A DNA stretch of 64,000 nt from Alkaliphilus flagellatus (GCF_018919215.1 NZ_JAHLQK010000001.1:590430-654429), one strand, 5' to 3'; shown: positions 43,018 through 53,060, numbered from the stretch's first letter. Numbers and translations are program-made. The notes: generated by a model not told the origin, from the letters alone.

Positions 43018-43702
43018 TTTAGTAAACGTGCCAGTCTTTGGAATTCTTATTACGCTTGTAGCTTATGAAATTGGAGTTTTAATAAATAAAAAGACTAAAC
43101 AACCACTTTTAAATCCACTGCTTATTGCTATAGGCTTAATAATTGCTTTATTAATGGCTACTGGTATTGAGTATGATGTTTATAATAAGGGTGGAAGTAT
43201 AATCAGCTTCCTTCTAGGGCCTACAACCGTAGTATTAGCAATTCCACTGTATAAACAAATAAATAAATTAAAAGAAAGTGGTATTGCTGTTGTAGTTGGT
43301 ATATTTGTTGGTTGTGTTACTGCATTAGTTGGAGTATTTTATCTAAATAAATTAATTGGTATAGTAGATCCTGTTGCAATATCATTATTTCCTAAATCTG
43401 TAACAGCAGCTATTTCATCAGAAATTTCAAAGCAAATCGGAGGTATTCCTGCTTTAACTATAGCTGTAACAGTACTTACAGGTATAACAGGAAATGTTCT
43501 AGGACCAATTTTAATTAAGCTTTTCAGAATAAAAGACGAAGTTGCAGCTGGTATAGCTTTAGGTACAGCCTCCCATGCTATTGGGACTGCAAAGGCTATG
43601 CAAATGGGAGAGGTTCAGGGCGCAATGGGATCTCTTGCAATAAGTGTGGCAGGTCTATTCACAGTTTTCTTAGCACCCTTATTACTTCAAATATTATCTT
43701 AA
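43010..43702 (+). CDS. lrgB: CidB/LrgB family membrane protein
   Basis: 230 residues, multi-spanning partner of LrgA. Hallmarks are PLLNPLLIAIGLI, LGPTTVVLAIPLYKQ, PKSVTAAISSEISKQIGGIPALTI and the GTASHAIGTAKAMQMGEVQGAMGSLA segment near the C-terminus. ATG lies within the lrgA end behind AAAAGGAGGAG, so translation is coupled. Adjacent lytSR genes are the usual pyruvate/membrane-potential-responsive regulators of lrgAB. Confidence 0.94.
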   Translation: MLDLVNVPVFGILITLVAYEIGVLINKKTKQPLLNPLLIAIGLIIALLMATGIEYDVYNKGGSIISFLLGPTTVVLAIPLYKQINKLKESGIAVVVGIFVGCVTALVGVFYLNKLIGIVDPVAISLFPKSVTAAISSEISKQIGGIPALTIAVTVLTGITGNVLGPILIKLFRIKDEVAAGIALGTASHAIGTAKAMQMGEVQGAMGSLAISVAGLFTVFLAPLLLQILS

Positions 43703-43733
43703 TTTTAAAAAAATAATTTAAGGGGGAAATATT

Positions 43734-44081
43734 ATGATTAAAAGAGCAGGAGAATTAAGAACAGACGTAGTTACAAACCTAATGAAAGGTGACGGAGACA
43801 TAAACAGAGTTCATTTATTTGAATCAGAAGATTTCTGTGGAAAAGGAAGATTGTATGCAAGACATATTATAGAGTCAGGAAATTCTATTGGATTCCATAA
43901 ACATGAAGGAGAGCAAGAAGCATATTACATATTAAAAGGTAAAGCATTATATAGTGACAACGGTAACGAGGTAGAAATACAAGCAGGTGACTTTACTCTT
44001 TGTAGAAGTGGAGAAGGTCATTCAATTAAAAATACTGGAGATTCTGACTTGGAATTTATAGGTTTAATTCACAACGTTTAA
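43734..44081 (+). CDS. Small cupin-domain protein
   Basis: 115 residues forming one cupin barrel. Motif 1 is GFHKHEGEQEAYYILKGKA, with metal ligands H, H, E; motif 2 is GDFTLCRSGEGHSIKN, with the last ligand H. The full set of three His and one Glu suggests a metal-bound binding or enzymatic role. It follows lrgB by 31 bases and precedes the aminotransferase by 46 bases, so it is part of the same operon. The substrate is not known. Confidence 0.85.
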   Translation: MIKRAGELRTDVVTNLMKGDGDINRVHLFESEDFCGKGRLYARHIIESGNSIGFHKHEGEQEAYYILKGKALYSDNGNEVEIQAGDFTLCRSGEGHSIKNTGDSDLEFIGLIHNV

Positions 44082-44127
44082 TGATAAGCATTTAATAAAC
44101 CATATAAAATTTAGGAGGTAGATATAT

Positions 44128-45288
44128 ATGAAAACTAAAAAACTAGTTATGATTCCTGGACCAACACCTGTAGTTAGATCTATTCAGGATCAAATGGGTA
44201 GAGAGACAGTTGCATTTGGAGATCCAGATTTCGTTAAGGACTACAAAGACCTATTAACAGATATGAAGGAAATGTGGGGAACATCAGGTGAAGTATTTGT
44301 AATTGCGGGTACAGGTACAATGGCTATGGAAATGGCAATTGCTAACACCTTAAAAGCTGGTGACAACCTACTTATCGTATCTCAAGGATTCTTCGGTGAC
44401 AGATTTATTGATTTGTGTAAAAGAAAAGGTATCAATGTTGATATAATTGGAAGTGAATGGGGTACAATTGTACCAGTAGCAGACATTGAAGCAAAATTAA
44501 AAGAGAAAAACTATAAAGCTGTTACTGCAACTCATGTTGATACTGCTACAGGAGTAGCTGCACCTATTAAAGAAATTGGAGAAGTAATCAGTAAATTCGA
44601 AGATACTTTATTTATAGTAGATGGAGTTTGCGCTACTGCTGCAGAACCTGAATACGTGGATGAAATGAAAATTGACGTATTACTTACAGGAACACAAAAA
44701 GCTTTTGGTGTTGCGCCAGGACTTGCAATTGTATGGGCGGGACCTAGAGCATTAGAAAGAAGAAAAGCATTAGGTACTATACCAGAGTATTATATAGATT
44801 TCGAAAAATGGTTACCAATAATGCAAGATCCTTCAAAATACTTTGCTACACCAGCTATAAATCTTATTTGGGCCTTAAAAGAGTCTGTCAGACTTATTAA
44901 AGAAGAAGGGCTGGAAAATAGATATAAGAGACATGAAAAAAATGCAAGGGCAATGCAAGCTGCTTTAGAGGGTCTAGGATTTAACTTACTTGCACAGAAA
45001 GAATGTAGAGCGGTGACCCTATCCAACGTACTATATATGGAAGGTATTGATGATGTAGAATTTAGAAAAGTATTAGCTGAAGAGGGTATTGTCGTTGCTG
45101 GTGGACTTGGAGCCTATGCAGGTAAAATGTTTAGATTAGGACACATGGGTAATATAGACATTCATGATATGGTATCTGTAATTGCAACTATAGAAAGAGC
45201 ATTATATAGAAGTGGTAAAGATGTAGAGCTAGGTAAAGGTGTAGGTATTTTAATGAAGGAATTACTAAAGCAAGGTAAATCTGAATAA
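44128..45288 (+). CDS. PLP-dependent aminotransferase (alanine-glyoxylate/serine-pyruvate type, PucG-like)
   Basis: 386-residue class V aminotransferase. The start LVMIPGPTPVVRSIQDQMGRE, the cofactor loop AGTGTMAMEMAIANTL, the aspartate in LFIVDGVCATAAEP and the Schiff-base lysine K191 in LLTGTQKAFG are all present. Relatives include serine-pyruvate and alanine-glyoxylate aminotransferases and B. subtilis PucG (ureidoglycine-glyoxylate). Because it is encoded with lrgAB and lytSR, a reaction producing or using pyruvate fits better than the ureidoglycine reaction, and no ureide genes are adjacent. ATG follows AGGAGG. Confidence 0.9.
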   Translation: MKTKKLVMIPGPTPVVRSIQDQMGRETVAFGDPDFVKDYKDLLTDMKEMWGTSGEVFVIAGTGTMAMEMAIANTLKAGDNLLIVSQGFFGDRFIDLCKRKGINVDIIGSEWGTIVPVADIEAKLKEKNYKAVTATHVDTATGVAAPIKEIGEVISKFEDTLFIVDGVCATAAEPEYVDEMKIDVLLTGTQKAFGVAPGLAIVWAGPRALERRKALGTIPEYYIDFEKWLPIMQDPSKYFATPAINLIWALKESVRLIKEEGLENRYKRHEKNARAMQAALEGLGFNLLAQKECRAVTLSNVLYMEGIDDVEFRKVLAEEGIVVAGGLGAYAGKMFRLGHMGNIDIHDMVSVIATIERALYRSGKDVELGKGVGILMKELLKQGKSE

Positions 45289-45298
45289 TGTATATTAA

Positions 45299-45333
45299 GG
45301 AGGATAGGCAGTAATAAGGCTTATTCTCCTTTG
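45299..45333 (+). terminator. Stem-loop after the aminotransferase gene
   Basis: GGAGGATAGGC (45299-45309) pairs with GCTTATTCTCC (45319-45329) over 11 positions including two G-U pairs. The T-run is only three bases, so termination is uncertain and partial read-through into lytS is possible. Confidence 0.5.
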
Positions 45334-45397
45334 CCATTAATACCATAATTGTAATATGATTAAATTGATAATAAATTAACAGAAAGGAGAGCTAACA

Positions 45398-47089
45398 CTG
45401 ATAATTGATATATTTAGTAATCTCATCAATAGGATTGGAATAATTATGATACTAGCTTTTATAGTATCAAAGATTAAATTAATAAGGAACTTAGTTACAA
45501 AAAACAATATTAGTAGAAATGATAAACTTATTTTATCAATGATTTTTGGAATGTTTGGAATAATAGGGACCTATATAGGAATACCTATAGATGGAGCTTT
45601 AGCAAATTCTAGGATTATTGGTATAATTGTGGGTGGGCTTTTGGGGGGACCAACTGTAGGGATTATATCTGGACTAATAGCTGGACTACATAGATGGATA
45701 ATTGACATAGGAGGGTTTACAACAATTCCTTGTACAATTTCAACTGTTCTAGCAGGAATAATTTCTGGATTGTTAAGCAAGAAGTTTCACAAAAACAATA
45801 ATAAATGGCTATTTGCTATGATAACTGCAATAATACCAGAGCTAATTGAATTGGGAGCTATTTTATTATTTTCAAGGCCATTTGATGAAGCCCTTAAATT
45901 AGTTAAAATCATTGTCATTCCTGTAACAGTAACCAATGCCTTAGGAGTAGCCATATTTATAGCTATAGTAGATAGTGTTTTTACAGATCAAGAAAGAGCT
46001 GCAGCTTATCAAGCTCAAATGGCACTAAAAATTGCAAATAGGACCCTTAAATATTTTAGAAAGGGTTTTAATAGAGAAACAGCATTAGAAACAGCATTAG
46101 AAACAGCTAAGATTATTAAGGATATGACAGCTATTAAAGGGGTTGCCTTCACTGATAAGGAAAATATATTGGCCCACGTTGGTTTAGGAGAAGACCATCA
46201 TAAATCTGGGGATAATATAATGACAAGCCTTACCAAGGATGTTGTAAATACAGGAGTATACCAAGTAGCAGGTACTAAGGACGAAATTGGTTGTAGTTAT
46301 GACTGCTGCAAGTTGAAATCTGCCATAATAGTGCCTCTAAAAGAAGAAAATGAGACTATAGGAACCTTAAAACTCTACAAGGATAAGGAAGATTCAATTA
46401 CTCAGGTAGATTTAGAGCTTGCTTTAGGTCTGGGATTGCTATTTTCCACTCAAATAGAATTGAGTAAAATAGATTATCAATCCAAATTGTTGTCAAAGGC
46501 TGAACTTAGGGCATTACAGGCTCAGATAAATCCTCATTTTTTATTCAATGCAATTAATACCATAGTATCATTTACTAGGACAAATCCTGATAGGGCAAGG
46601 GAGCTACTGATACATCTTGGATCCTATTTTAGAAAAAATCTACAGAAGAATGTAGAAGAAGTAAATTTATTTGAAGAGATAGAGCATATAGAGTCTTATA
46701 TAGAGATAGAACAAGCAAGGTTTGGAGATAAATTAAATGTAAAGTTTGATATACCTAATAATATAAATTGTGTATTACCACCTTTAATACTTCAGCCTAT
46801 AGTAGAGAATGGAATAAAACATGGTATATTAGAAAAGATTGAAGGAGGCAATATTGAAGTGAAGGCTACAGATAATGAAGATGAAACAGTTATAGTTATA
46901 AAAGATAATGGTGTTGGTATGGAAAAAAGTTTTTTAGATTCATTGTTTGATAATAAATTACAAAATGATTCAATAGGATTAATTAATGTTAATAATAGGT
47001 TGAAAAATAAATACGGCGAAAAAAATGCTCTTGAAATATATAGCCAGGTTGACAAAGGAACCACAGTAATAGTTAGAATTCCTAAATGA
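45398..47089 (+). CDS. lytS: LytS family sensor histidine kinase (probable CTG start)
   Basis: Sensor kinase with a 5TM-5TMR_LYT membrane domain (six helices within the first 200 residues, including GIIGTYIGIPIDGALANSR), a GAF domain (about 220-370, with a cysteine cluster GCSYDCCK), the LytS-type His box INPHFLFNAINTI and a HATPase domain. The first ATG (45446) has no Shine-Dalgarno and would cut into helix 1. Sixteen upstream in-frame codons, LIIDIFSNLINRIGII, match the usual LytS N-terminus, and a CTG at 45398 lies 8 bases after AAAGGAG. I therefore place the start at CTG. With LytR it should control lrgAB. Confidence 0.85.
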   Translation: MIIDIFSNLINRIGIIMILAFIVSKIKLIRNLVTKNNISRNDKLILSMIFGMFGIIGTYIGIPIDGALANSRIIGIIVGGLLGGPTVGIISGLIAGLHRWIIDIGGFTTIPCTISTVLAGIISGLLSKKFHKNNNKWLFAMITAIIPELIELGAILLFSRPFDEALKLVKIIVIPVTVTNALGVAIFIAIVDSVFTDQERAAAYQAQMALKIANRTLKYFRKGFNRETALETALETAKIIKDMTAIKGVAFTDKENILAHVGLGEDHHKSGDNIMTSLTKDVVNTGVYQVAGTKDEIGCSYDCCKLKSAIIVPLKEENETIGTLKLYKDKEDSITQVDLELALGLGLLFSTQIELSKIDYQSKLLSKAELRALQAQINPHFLFNAINTIVSFTRTNPDRARELLIHLGSYFRKNLQKNVEEVNLFEEIEHIESYIEIEQARFGDKLNVKFDIPNNINCVLPPLILQPIVENGIKHGILEKIEGGNIEVKATDNEDETVIVIKDNGVGMEKSFLDSLFDNKLQNDSIGLINVNNRLKNKYGEKNALEIYSQVDKGTTVIVRIPK

Positions 47090-47104
47090 TAAGGGGAGAG
47101 TCTT

Positions 47105-47875
47105 ATGATAAGGTGCTTGATTGTGGATGATGAGTTACCAGCAAGGAAGGAGCTGAGGTTTTTATTGCAACAGCTCAAAGATATAGAAGTTATAGGGGAA
47201 GCTGCCTATGGATTTGAAGCAATAGAGCTAAATCGGAAACTAAAACCTGACGTTATTTTTCTAGATATACATATGCCAAAGATGAGTGGTATAGAAGTTG
47301 CTGAAAAAATAATTAAAGAAGGATATGTGCCCTTAATCATATTTGTTACTGCCTTCGAAGAATTTGCAGTAGAAGCTTTTGAAGTAAATGCCATAGATTA
47401 TTTATTAAAGCCTACAGCTAAAGAAAGACTAGAAAAAAGTATAAAAAGAGTTTCATATATGATATATGAGACTAAAAATATTAGCTATGGAAAACAGATA
47501 GAGAATTTAATTAATACTTTTAATAGCCATAAGCAAAACAAGGTATCCAAAATTTCTATTTACAGTAATGGAAAACTAATACCAGTAGATCCATCGGAAA
47601 TAGTATATGCAACTGTTGAAGAGCGAAATACCTTAATAATATCTACTAAGGGTATATTTGAATTTAATAATACTTTAAGCCAGCTTGAAGAGAAGTTGAA
47701 CTACCAAAATTTTTTCAGAACCCACAAAAGCTTTCTAATAAATTTAGATTTTATAGAAGAGATTGTGCCTTGGTTTAACTCCACATATTTAATAGAACTT
47801 AAGAATGTTGAGGAAAAGATACCCGTAAGCCGAAGTAAAATAAAAGATTTTAGGATAATAATGAATATAAGCTAA
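47105..47875 (+). CDS. lytR: LytTR family response regulator
   Basis: 256 residues. The receiver domain (1-120) has the acidic pair D9-D10-E and phospho-acceptor D in VIFLDIHMPKMSG; the C-terminal LytTR DNA-binding domain spans about 150-255 (KISIYSNGKLIPVDPSEIVYA, then FFRTHKSFLINLDFIEEI). It follows lytS by 15 bases with AAGGGGAG as Shine-Dalgarno. Its likely targets are lrgA and itself. Confidence 0.95.
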   Translation: MIRCLIVDDELPARKELRFLLQQLKDIEVIGEAAYGFEAIELNRKLKPDVIFLDIHMPKMSGIEVAEKIIKEGYVPLIIFVTAFEEFAVEAFEVNAIDYLLKPTAKERLEKSIKRVSYMIYETKNISYGKQIENLINTFNSHKQNKVSKISIYSNGKLIPVDPSEIVYATVEERNTLIISTKGIFEFNNTLSQLEEKLNYQNFFRTHKSFLINLDFIEEIVPWFNSTYLIELKNVEEKIPVSRSKIKDFRIIMNIS

Positions 47876-47956
47876 ATAGCAAGAAAAATTTCATCATAAA
47901 TATAAAAATATTTAGCAAGTTTAATAGGAACCATTTTCGCATTACAGATAATTATA

Positions 47957-47995
47957 AATAGAGCATTATTTCTTGAATAATGCTCTATTGGCTAT
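47957..47995 (+). terminator. Stem-loop after lytR
   Basis: AATAGAGCATTATT (47957-47970) pairs perfectly with 47976-47989 across a 5-base loop, followed by GGCTATTTT. The remaining part of the 380-base gap to the next gene contains the promoter below and nothing else I can identify. Confidence 0.75.
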
Positions 47996-48186
47996 TTTAT
48001 CACATTTACAGAACATATTTTTAAATTAATAGTTTTTTTTTTTGCTATTGTATTTTGTTTATTAAATGTTAATAATATGCTTCTGTCAATTAGTAGCAAT
48101 AGGGCGATTAGGCGTATAATTCGTAGTTTAATACAGTATATCCTTTGAAATGAGTGATAGAAGGGATAGATCTATTTTTATGAATA

Positions 48187-48215
48187 TTGAAAGAAAAAAT
48201 TCATATTAGTATAAT
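48187..48215 (+). promoter_or_regulatory. Promoter of the YitT-family gene
   Basis: TTGAAA (48187-48192), 17-base spacer, TATAAT (48210-48215). Confidence 0.65.
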
Positions 48216-48260
48216 GAGTTGTAACAATTAATAAAATAAAATAAAAGAGAGGTATTTACT

Positions 48261-49142
48261 TTGGAATCTACAAAAAGAGCTTTTTTAAGCTCAAAAAATA
48301 TTTCGATTAATATGAATAAAATAGGAGCCATTATTTTGGGTAATTTATTATGCTCAATTGCTATAAATGGATTTTTTATACCAAATAAGCTACTTAGCGG
48401 TGGTGTTGGTGGAGTATCTATTATGATTTACTATTTAACACAAATTCCTACTGGATTTTTAATATTTTTAATAAATATTCCTATATTTTTAATAGGGATG
48501 AGAATAGTTGATAAGGAGTTTGCGGCGTATAGCTTTATATCAATGTTCTTCTTATCGTTTTTAATGGAAATTACAACAGGTATAGATAAGTATATAGTTT
48601 TAGATGATATTATTTTAGCTGCAATATTTGGAGCTATTTTGAATGGTGTAGGAATGGGTATATTATTTAGAAGTCGAGTTAGTCAAGGTGGACTAGATAT
48701 TATAGCTGCAATCTTTAAAAAGAAATACAATATTAATGTAGGAACTGGACTAATGCTATTCAACACTGTTATTGTTGCCGTAGCCTCAACATTATTTGGA
48801 TTAAAACCCGCTATGTATACATTAATAGCTATGTATGTTGCATATAAAATTGTAGATAAGGTGCAAGAAGGATTAGATCAAAAGAAAAATGTAATGATTG
48901 TATCAGATAAAGCAGAAGAAATGGCAGAAGTAATAATGGATAAACTAAATAGAGGAGTAACCTTTTTACAGGCTGAAGGAGGATATTCAAAATCTAATAA
49001 AAAAGTTATTTACTGTATATTAACTACCACACAAATTGCAAAACTAAAGGAAATAATAGAACAACATGACCCTAAAGCCTTTATGACTATTCAAAGTATT
49101 CAAGAGGTACAAGGTACTGGTTTTAGAAATATAGGAATATAA
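48261..49142 (+). CDS. YitT family membrane protein (DUF161/DUF2179)
   Basis: 293 residues. Five to six membrane helices (about 22-215), with the family start GNLLCSIAINGFFIPNKLLSGGVGGVS and GMGILFRSRVSQGGLDIIAAIF, are followed by a cytoplasmic DUF2179 domain (about 215-290) with DKLNRGVTFLQAEGGYSKSNKKVIYCILT. Function in the family is not established; ion or small-molecule transport is assumed. TTG 48261 follows AGAGAGG. It stands alone between a promoter and a terminator. Confidence 0.9.
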   Translation: MESTKRAFLSSKNISINMNKIGAIILGNLLCSIAINGFFIPNKLLSGGVGGVSIMIYYLTQIPTGFLIFLINIPIFLIGMRIVDKEFAAYSFISMFFLSFLMEITTGIDKYIVLDDIILAAIFGAILNGVGMGILFRSRVSQGGLDIIAAIFKKKYNINVGTGLMLFNTVIVAVASTLFGLKPAMYTLIAMYVAYKIVDKVQEGLDQKKNVMIVSDKAEEMAEVIMDKLNRGVTFLQAEGGYSKSNKKVIYCILTTTQIAKLKEIIEQHDPKAFMTIQSIQEVQGTGFRNIGI

Positions 49143-49159
49143 AAATATAGAACTATAAA

Positions 49160-49187
49160 AAATGGACTCTTATGGGTTCATTTTTTT
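49160..49187 (+). terminator. Intrinsic terminator after the YitT-family gene
   Basis: AAATGGACTC (49160-49169) pairs with GGGTTCATTT (49174-49183), two G-U pairs, TTAT loop, then a T-run. Confidence 0.75.
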
Positions 49188-49278
49188 GTGCATATATATT
49201 ATTGAAGTTATCAAACTTAAGTGTTAAATAATGTATAATGAAAATAGATAATGGTTTAAATATAAAGGAGGTAATTAT

Positions 49279-50196
49279 ATGGGAATTAGACAAAAAACAA
49301 AGGGAGTAGTTTATGCAGTAGTATCAGCTATTACTTTAGGGATTTTACCAATTTTTGCAACACTTGCATATAAAGGTGGTGCAAGTTCTATAACGGTTGT
49401 ATTTTATAGATTTCTTTTCTCAACTATTATACTTTTTGTTTATTTCTTAATTAAAAAAGTAAGTTTCAAAATAAATAAAGAGATTATTCCTAGTATGATT
49501 TTCGCCTCTCTTATTGGGTATGCAGCAACTGCCTTAACATTATTTTCATCCTTTACATACATTTCACCGGGACTTGCTACTATACTCCATTTTATATATC
49601 CATCATTAGTTATATTTTTATCCTTTATACTATTTAAAGAAAGTCTAAGCACTATAAAGGTTGTTTCTTTAATACTTTCTATAGGAGGAATATATATCCT
49701 GGTAGGGTTTGGAGATGTGAACCATAATTTTACTGGGGTAATACTAGCGCTTGCATCAGGGGCGTTTTATTCAATATATATTTTATCAATAGCCCATAGT
49801 AAAATTAAAAATATAGAAAGCTTACTTTTAACCTTTTATGTTTCTTTATTTTCATCTATAGGTATTGTCCTATTTGGTATAATAACAAAAACTATAAGCT
49901 TTGAGATACAATTTATTTCATTAGTACCTACAGTATTTATTGCAGTCTCTTCTATATATGGTCTAGTCACCTTTATAATAGCTGTAAAACTAATTGGTTC
50001 ATCTAACACATCAATACTTAGTACCTTTGAACCTATTACAAGTATAGTGCTAAGTACTATAATCTTTAAAGAGAAGATCACGATTAATATTATATTAGGA
50101 ACTATTTTAATAGTTATGTCTATTTATGGAATAATAAAAGAGCAACTAAAAGCAAATAAAGAAAATAGCATTAGTGAGCATTCAAATGTTATGTAA
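49279..50196 (+). CDS. EamA/DMT superfamily transporter
   Basis: 305 residues, ten membrane helices in two EamA repeats (about 8-140 and 150-290). Repeat hallmarks include AAT-x-LTLFSSFTYISPGLATILHFIYP and the second-half counterpart LIGSSNTSILSTFEPITSIVLS. Members export amino acids or other metabolites; substrate here is unknown. ATG follows AAAGGAGG. It is not clearly linked to its neighbours. Confidence 0.88.
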   Translation: MGIRQKTKGVVYAVVSAITLGILPIFATLAYKGGASSITVVFYRFLFSTIILFVYFLIKKVSFKINKEIIPSMIFASLIGYAATALTLFSSFTYISPGLATILHFIYPSLVIFLSFILFKESLSTIKVVSLILSIGGIYILVGFGDVNHNFTGVILALASGAFYSIYILSIAHSKIKNIESLLLTFYVSLFSSIGIVLFGIITKTISFEIQFISLVPTVFIAVSSIYGLVTFIIAVKLIGSSNTSILSTFEPITSIVLSTIIFKEKITINIILGTILIVMSIYGIIKEQLKANKENSISEHSNVM

Positions 50197-50345
50197 CCAG
50201 AAATGTTTTTTTATAAAAAAACTACCAAACATGAACTATAAATGTTATAATATGATAGAAGATATTCATAGATACGTATATTAATGATTAATTAAGTCAT
50301 TAATATTCAGGTTTTACTATATAACCTAAAAGGAGAGATGTTTAG

Positions 50346-51533
50346 ATGGTAAGAACAGTAGGTACTACAGTTAGAGGAATTAGAGCTCCTATTATAAAAG
50401 AAGGAGACGACTTAGTTAATATTGTAGTCGATTCAGTTCTAAAGTCCATAGATGCTGAAAAATTTACACTTAATGATAAGGACGTAATAGGTATAACAGA
50501 ATCTCTAGTAGCTAGATCACAGGGGAATTATGCATATATTGATGATATTGCAGCAGATATTAATAGGAAGTTCGAAGGAGACTTTGCAGTAGTTTTTCCT
50601 ATATTAAGTAGAAATAGATTTTCTTTAATACTAAAGGGATTAGCAATGAGCGGTAAAAAGATATACTTATTTTTAAATTATCCATCTGATGAGGTAGGAA
50701 ACCACTTAATGGATATTGATATGATGGATGAAGCTGGTGTTAATCCGTATACTGATGTTTTAACTGAAGAGAAATATAGATCACTATTTGGACAAAAGGT
50801 AGCTCATCCATTTACAGGAATAGACTATGTGCAAATGTATAAAGAGCTTGCAGTAGATAATAATATTGAAATATTTCTTGCAAATGATGCAAGGGCGGCA
50901 TTAAAGTATACAAAGGATGTTTTAGTAGCTAATATACATGAGAGAAAGAGAACTAAAAAATTACTATTAAATGCAGGAGCAAAAAATGTTTATGGCTTAG
51001 ATGAAGTATTAAATGAATCTATAAATGGAAGTGGATTTAATCCAGACTATGGTCTTCTTGGTTCTAATACAGCTACGCATACTAAAATAAAATTATTTCC
51101 TAAGAATTGTCAAAATACAGTGGAAAATATTCAAAGAGTAATAAAAGAAAAAACTGGTAAGCATATAGAAGTTATGGTTTATGGAGATGGTGCTTTTAAA
51201 GACCCAATGGGTAAAATATGGGAGTTAGCGGATCCAGTAGTATCTCCTGGATACACAAAGGGACTAGAAGGAACACCTAATGAAATAAAAATAAAGTATG
51301 TTGCTGATAATGAACTTAGCAACTTAAGTAGTGAAGAGATGACTGATGCTATTAAGAAAAAAATAAAAGAAAAAGGTAATGATGAAGGTCATTTAGGGCA
51401 GAAGTTAGGAACAACTCCTAGACAAATTACGGATCTTTTAGGAAGTCTATGTGACTTAACAAGTGGAAGTGGAGATAAGGGAACACCAATAGTACTAATT
51501 CAAGGATATTTTGATAGTTATGCAGAAGAGTAG
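50346..51533 (+). CDS. Coenzyme F420-0:L-glutamate ligase (CofE)-like protein
   Basis: 395 residues with the F420 ligase fold: GTTVRGIRAPIIKEGDDL at the start, GITESLVARSQGNY, NARAALK-type NDARAALKYTKDVLV, and the C-terminal GHLGQKLGTTPRQITDLLGSLCDLTSGSGDKGTPIVLIQGYF. Archaeal and actinobacterial CofE adds glutamate to F420-0; Clostridia normally lack F420, so this group probably joins an amino acid to another acid. No other F420 gene is in the window. An extended -10 (TGTTATAAT, 50243-50251) lies upstream and a terminator overlaps the stop codon. Confidence 0.8.
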   Translation: MVRTVGTTVRGIRAPIIKEGDDLVNIVVDSVLKSIDAEKFTLNDKDVIGITESLVARSQGNYAYIDDIAADINRKFEGDFAVVFPILSRNRFSLILKGLAMSGKKIYLFLNYPSDEVGNHLMDIDMMDEAGVNPYTDVLTEEKYRSLFGQKVAHPFTGIDYVQMYKELAVDNNIEIFLANDARAALKYTKDVLVANIHERKRTKKLLLNAGAKNVYGLDEVLNESINGSGFNPDYGLLGSNTATHTKIKLFPKNCQNTVENIQRVIKEKTGKHIEVMVYGDGAFKDPMGKIWELADPVVSPGYTKGLEGTPNEIKIKYVADNELSNLSSEEMTDAIKKKIKEKGNDEGHLGQKLGTTPRQITDLLGSLCDLTSGSGDKGTPIVLIQGYFDSYAEE

Positions 51534-51552
51534 CAATTATGCTACTCTTTTT
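51528..51552 (+). terminator. Intrinsic terminator overlapping the CofE-like stop codon
   Basis: GAGTAGCA (51528-51535) and TGCTACTC (51540-51547), perfect 8-bp stem with ATTA loop, then TTTTT. Confidence 0.85.
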
Positions 51553-51601
51553 GAGTAAAAAGTGCTAAAATAATAAATATAACTTTACAGGAGGAGCATA
51601 A

Positions 51602-51868
51602 ATGAAAAAAATAATTGTATTTGGAAGTCAACATTGACCAGGCTGTGCACCGGTGAAAGAGTTTCTTTCGGAAAAAAATATTAAATATGCTTACTTAGAT
51701 ATAACAGATAGTATGTTTAACTTAAAACAATTTCTAAAATATAGGGATAATTATTCTGAGTTTGAAGAAATTAAGAAAAAGGGATCTATAGGAATACCTT
51801 GTATAGTTATAAATAATGGAGAAAAGTTTATTTTTGACGAGACACCTAATTTAGATGATTTAATATAA
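51602..51868 (+). CDS. Selenocysteine-containing glutaredoxin-like protein
   Basis: 88 residues when the in-frame TGA at 51635-51637 is read as selenocysteine: MKKIIVFGSQH-U12-PGC15-APVKEFL. The frame continues uninterrupted to TAA at 51868. U12-x-x-C15 sits exactly at the glutaredoxin CxxC redox motif, after the first b-strand, and the rest (KYAYLDITDSM, GSIGIPCIVINNGEKF with the cis-Pro region) fits a small glutaredoxin-like thioredoxin fold. ATG 51602 has AGGAGG before it. Sequence just after the TGA (ACCAGG, then CTGTGCA, then CCGGT) can form a short hairpin with a G/U-containing loop, as a bacterial SECIS should. TGA is an ordinary stop elsewhere (lytS ends in TGA), so this is local recoding. 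Confidence 0.85.
51639..51654 (+). promoter_or_regulatory. Candidate SECIS hairpin
   Basis: Just downstream of the Sec TGA: ACC(A)GG pairs with CCGGT across a 7-base loop CTGTGCA that contains GU. The stem is short and bulged; a structure check is needed. Placement inside the coding region is normal for bacterial SECIS elements. Confidence 0.4.
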
Positions 51869-51873
51869 GCTAA

Positions 51874-53007
<1,134 letters not shown>

Positions 53008-53020
53008 TATTTAAAGTTTA

Positions 53021-53060
53021 AAAAATCCTAGTACAATTAAATTGTACTAGGATTTTTACA
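53021..53060. terminator. Bidirectional terminator after mnmA
   Basis: AAAAATCCTAGTACAATT (53021-53038) and its perfect complement (53040-53057) with a 1-base spacer; lies between mnmA and the convergent reductase gene. Confidence 0.88.

Noticed and set aside
50346-51533. Evidence for F420 cofactor use
   Set aside because: Only a CofE-like ligase is present; no other F420 biosynthesis or F420-dependent gene in the window.
51635-51637. TGA in the glutaredoxin-like gene as a frameshift or nonsense mutation
   Set aside because: It falls exactly on the redox cysteine position, the frame is otherwise intact and the Shine-Dalgarno is upstream of it; selenocysteine explains it better.
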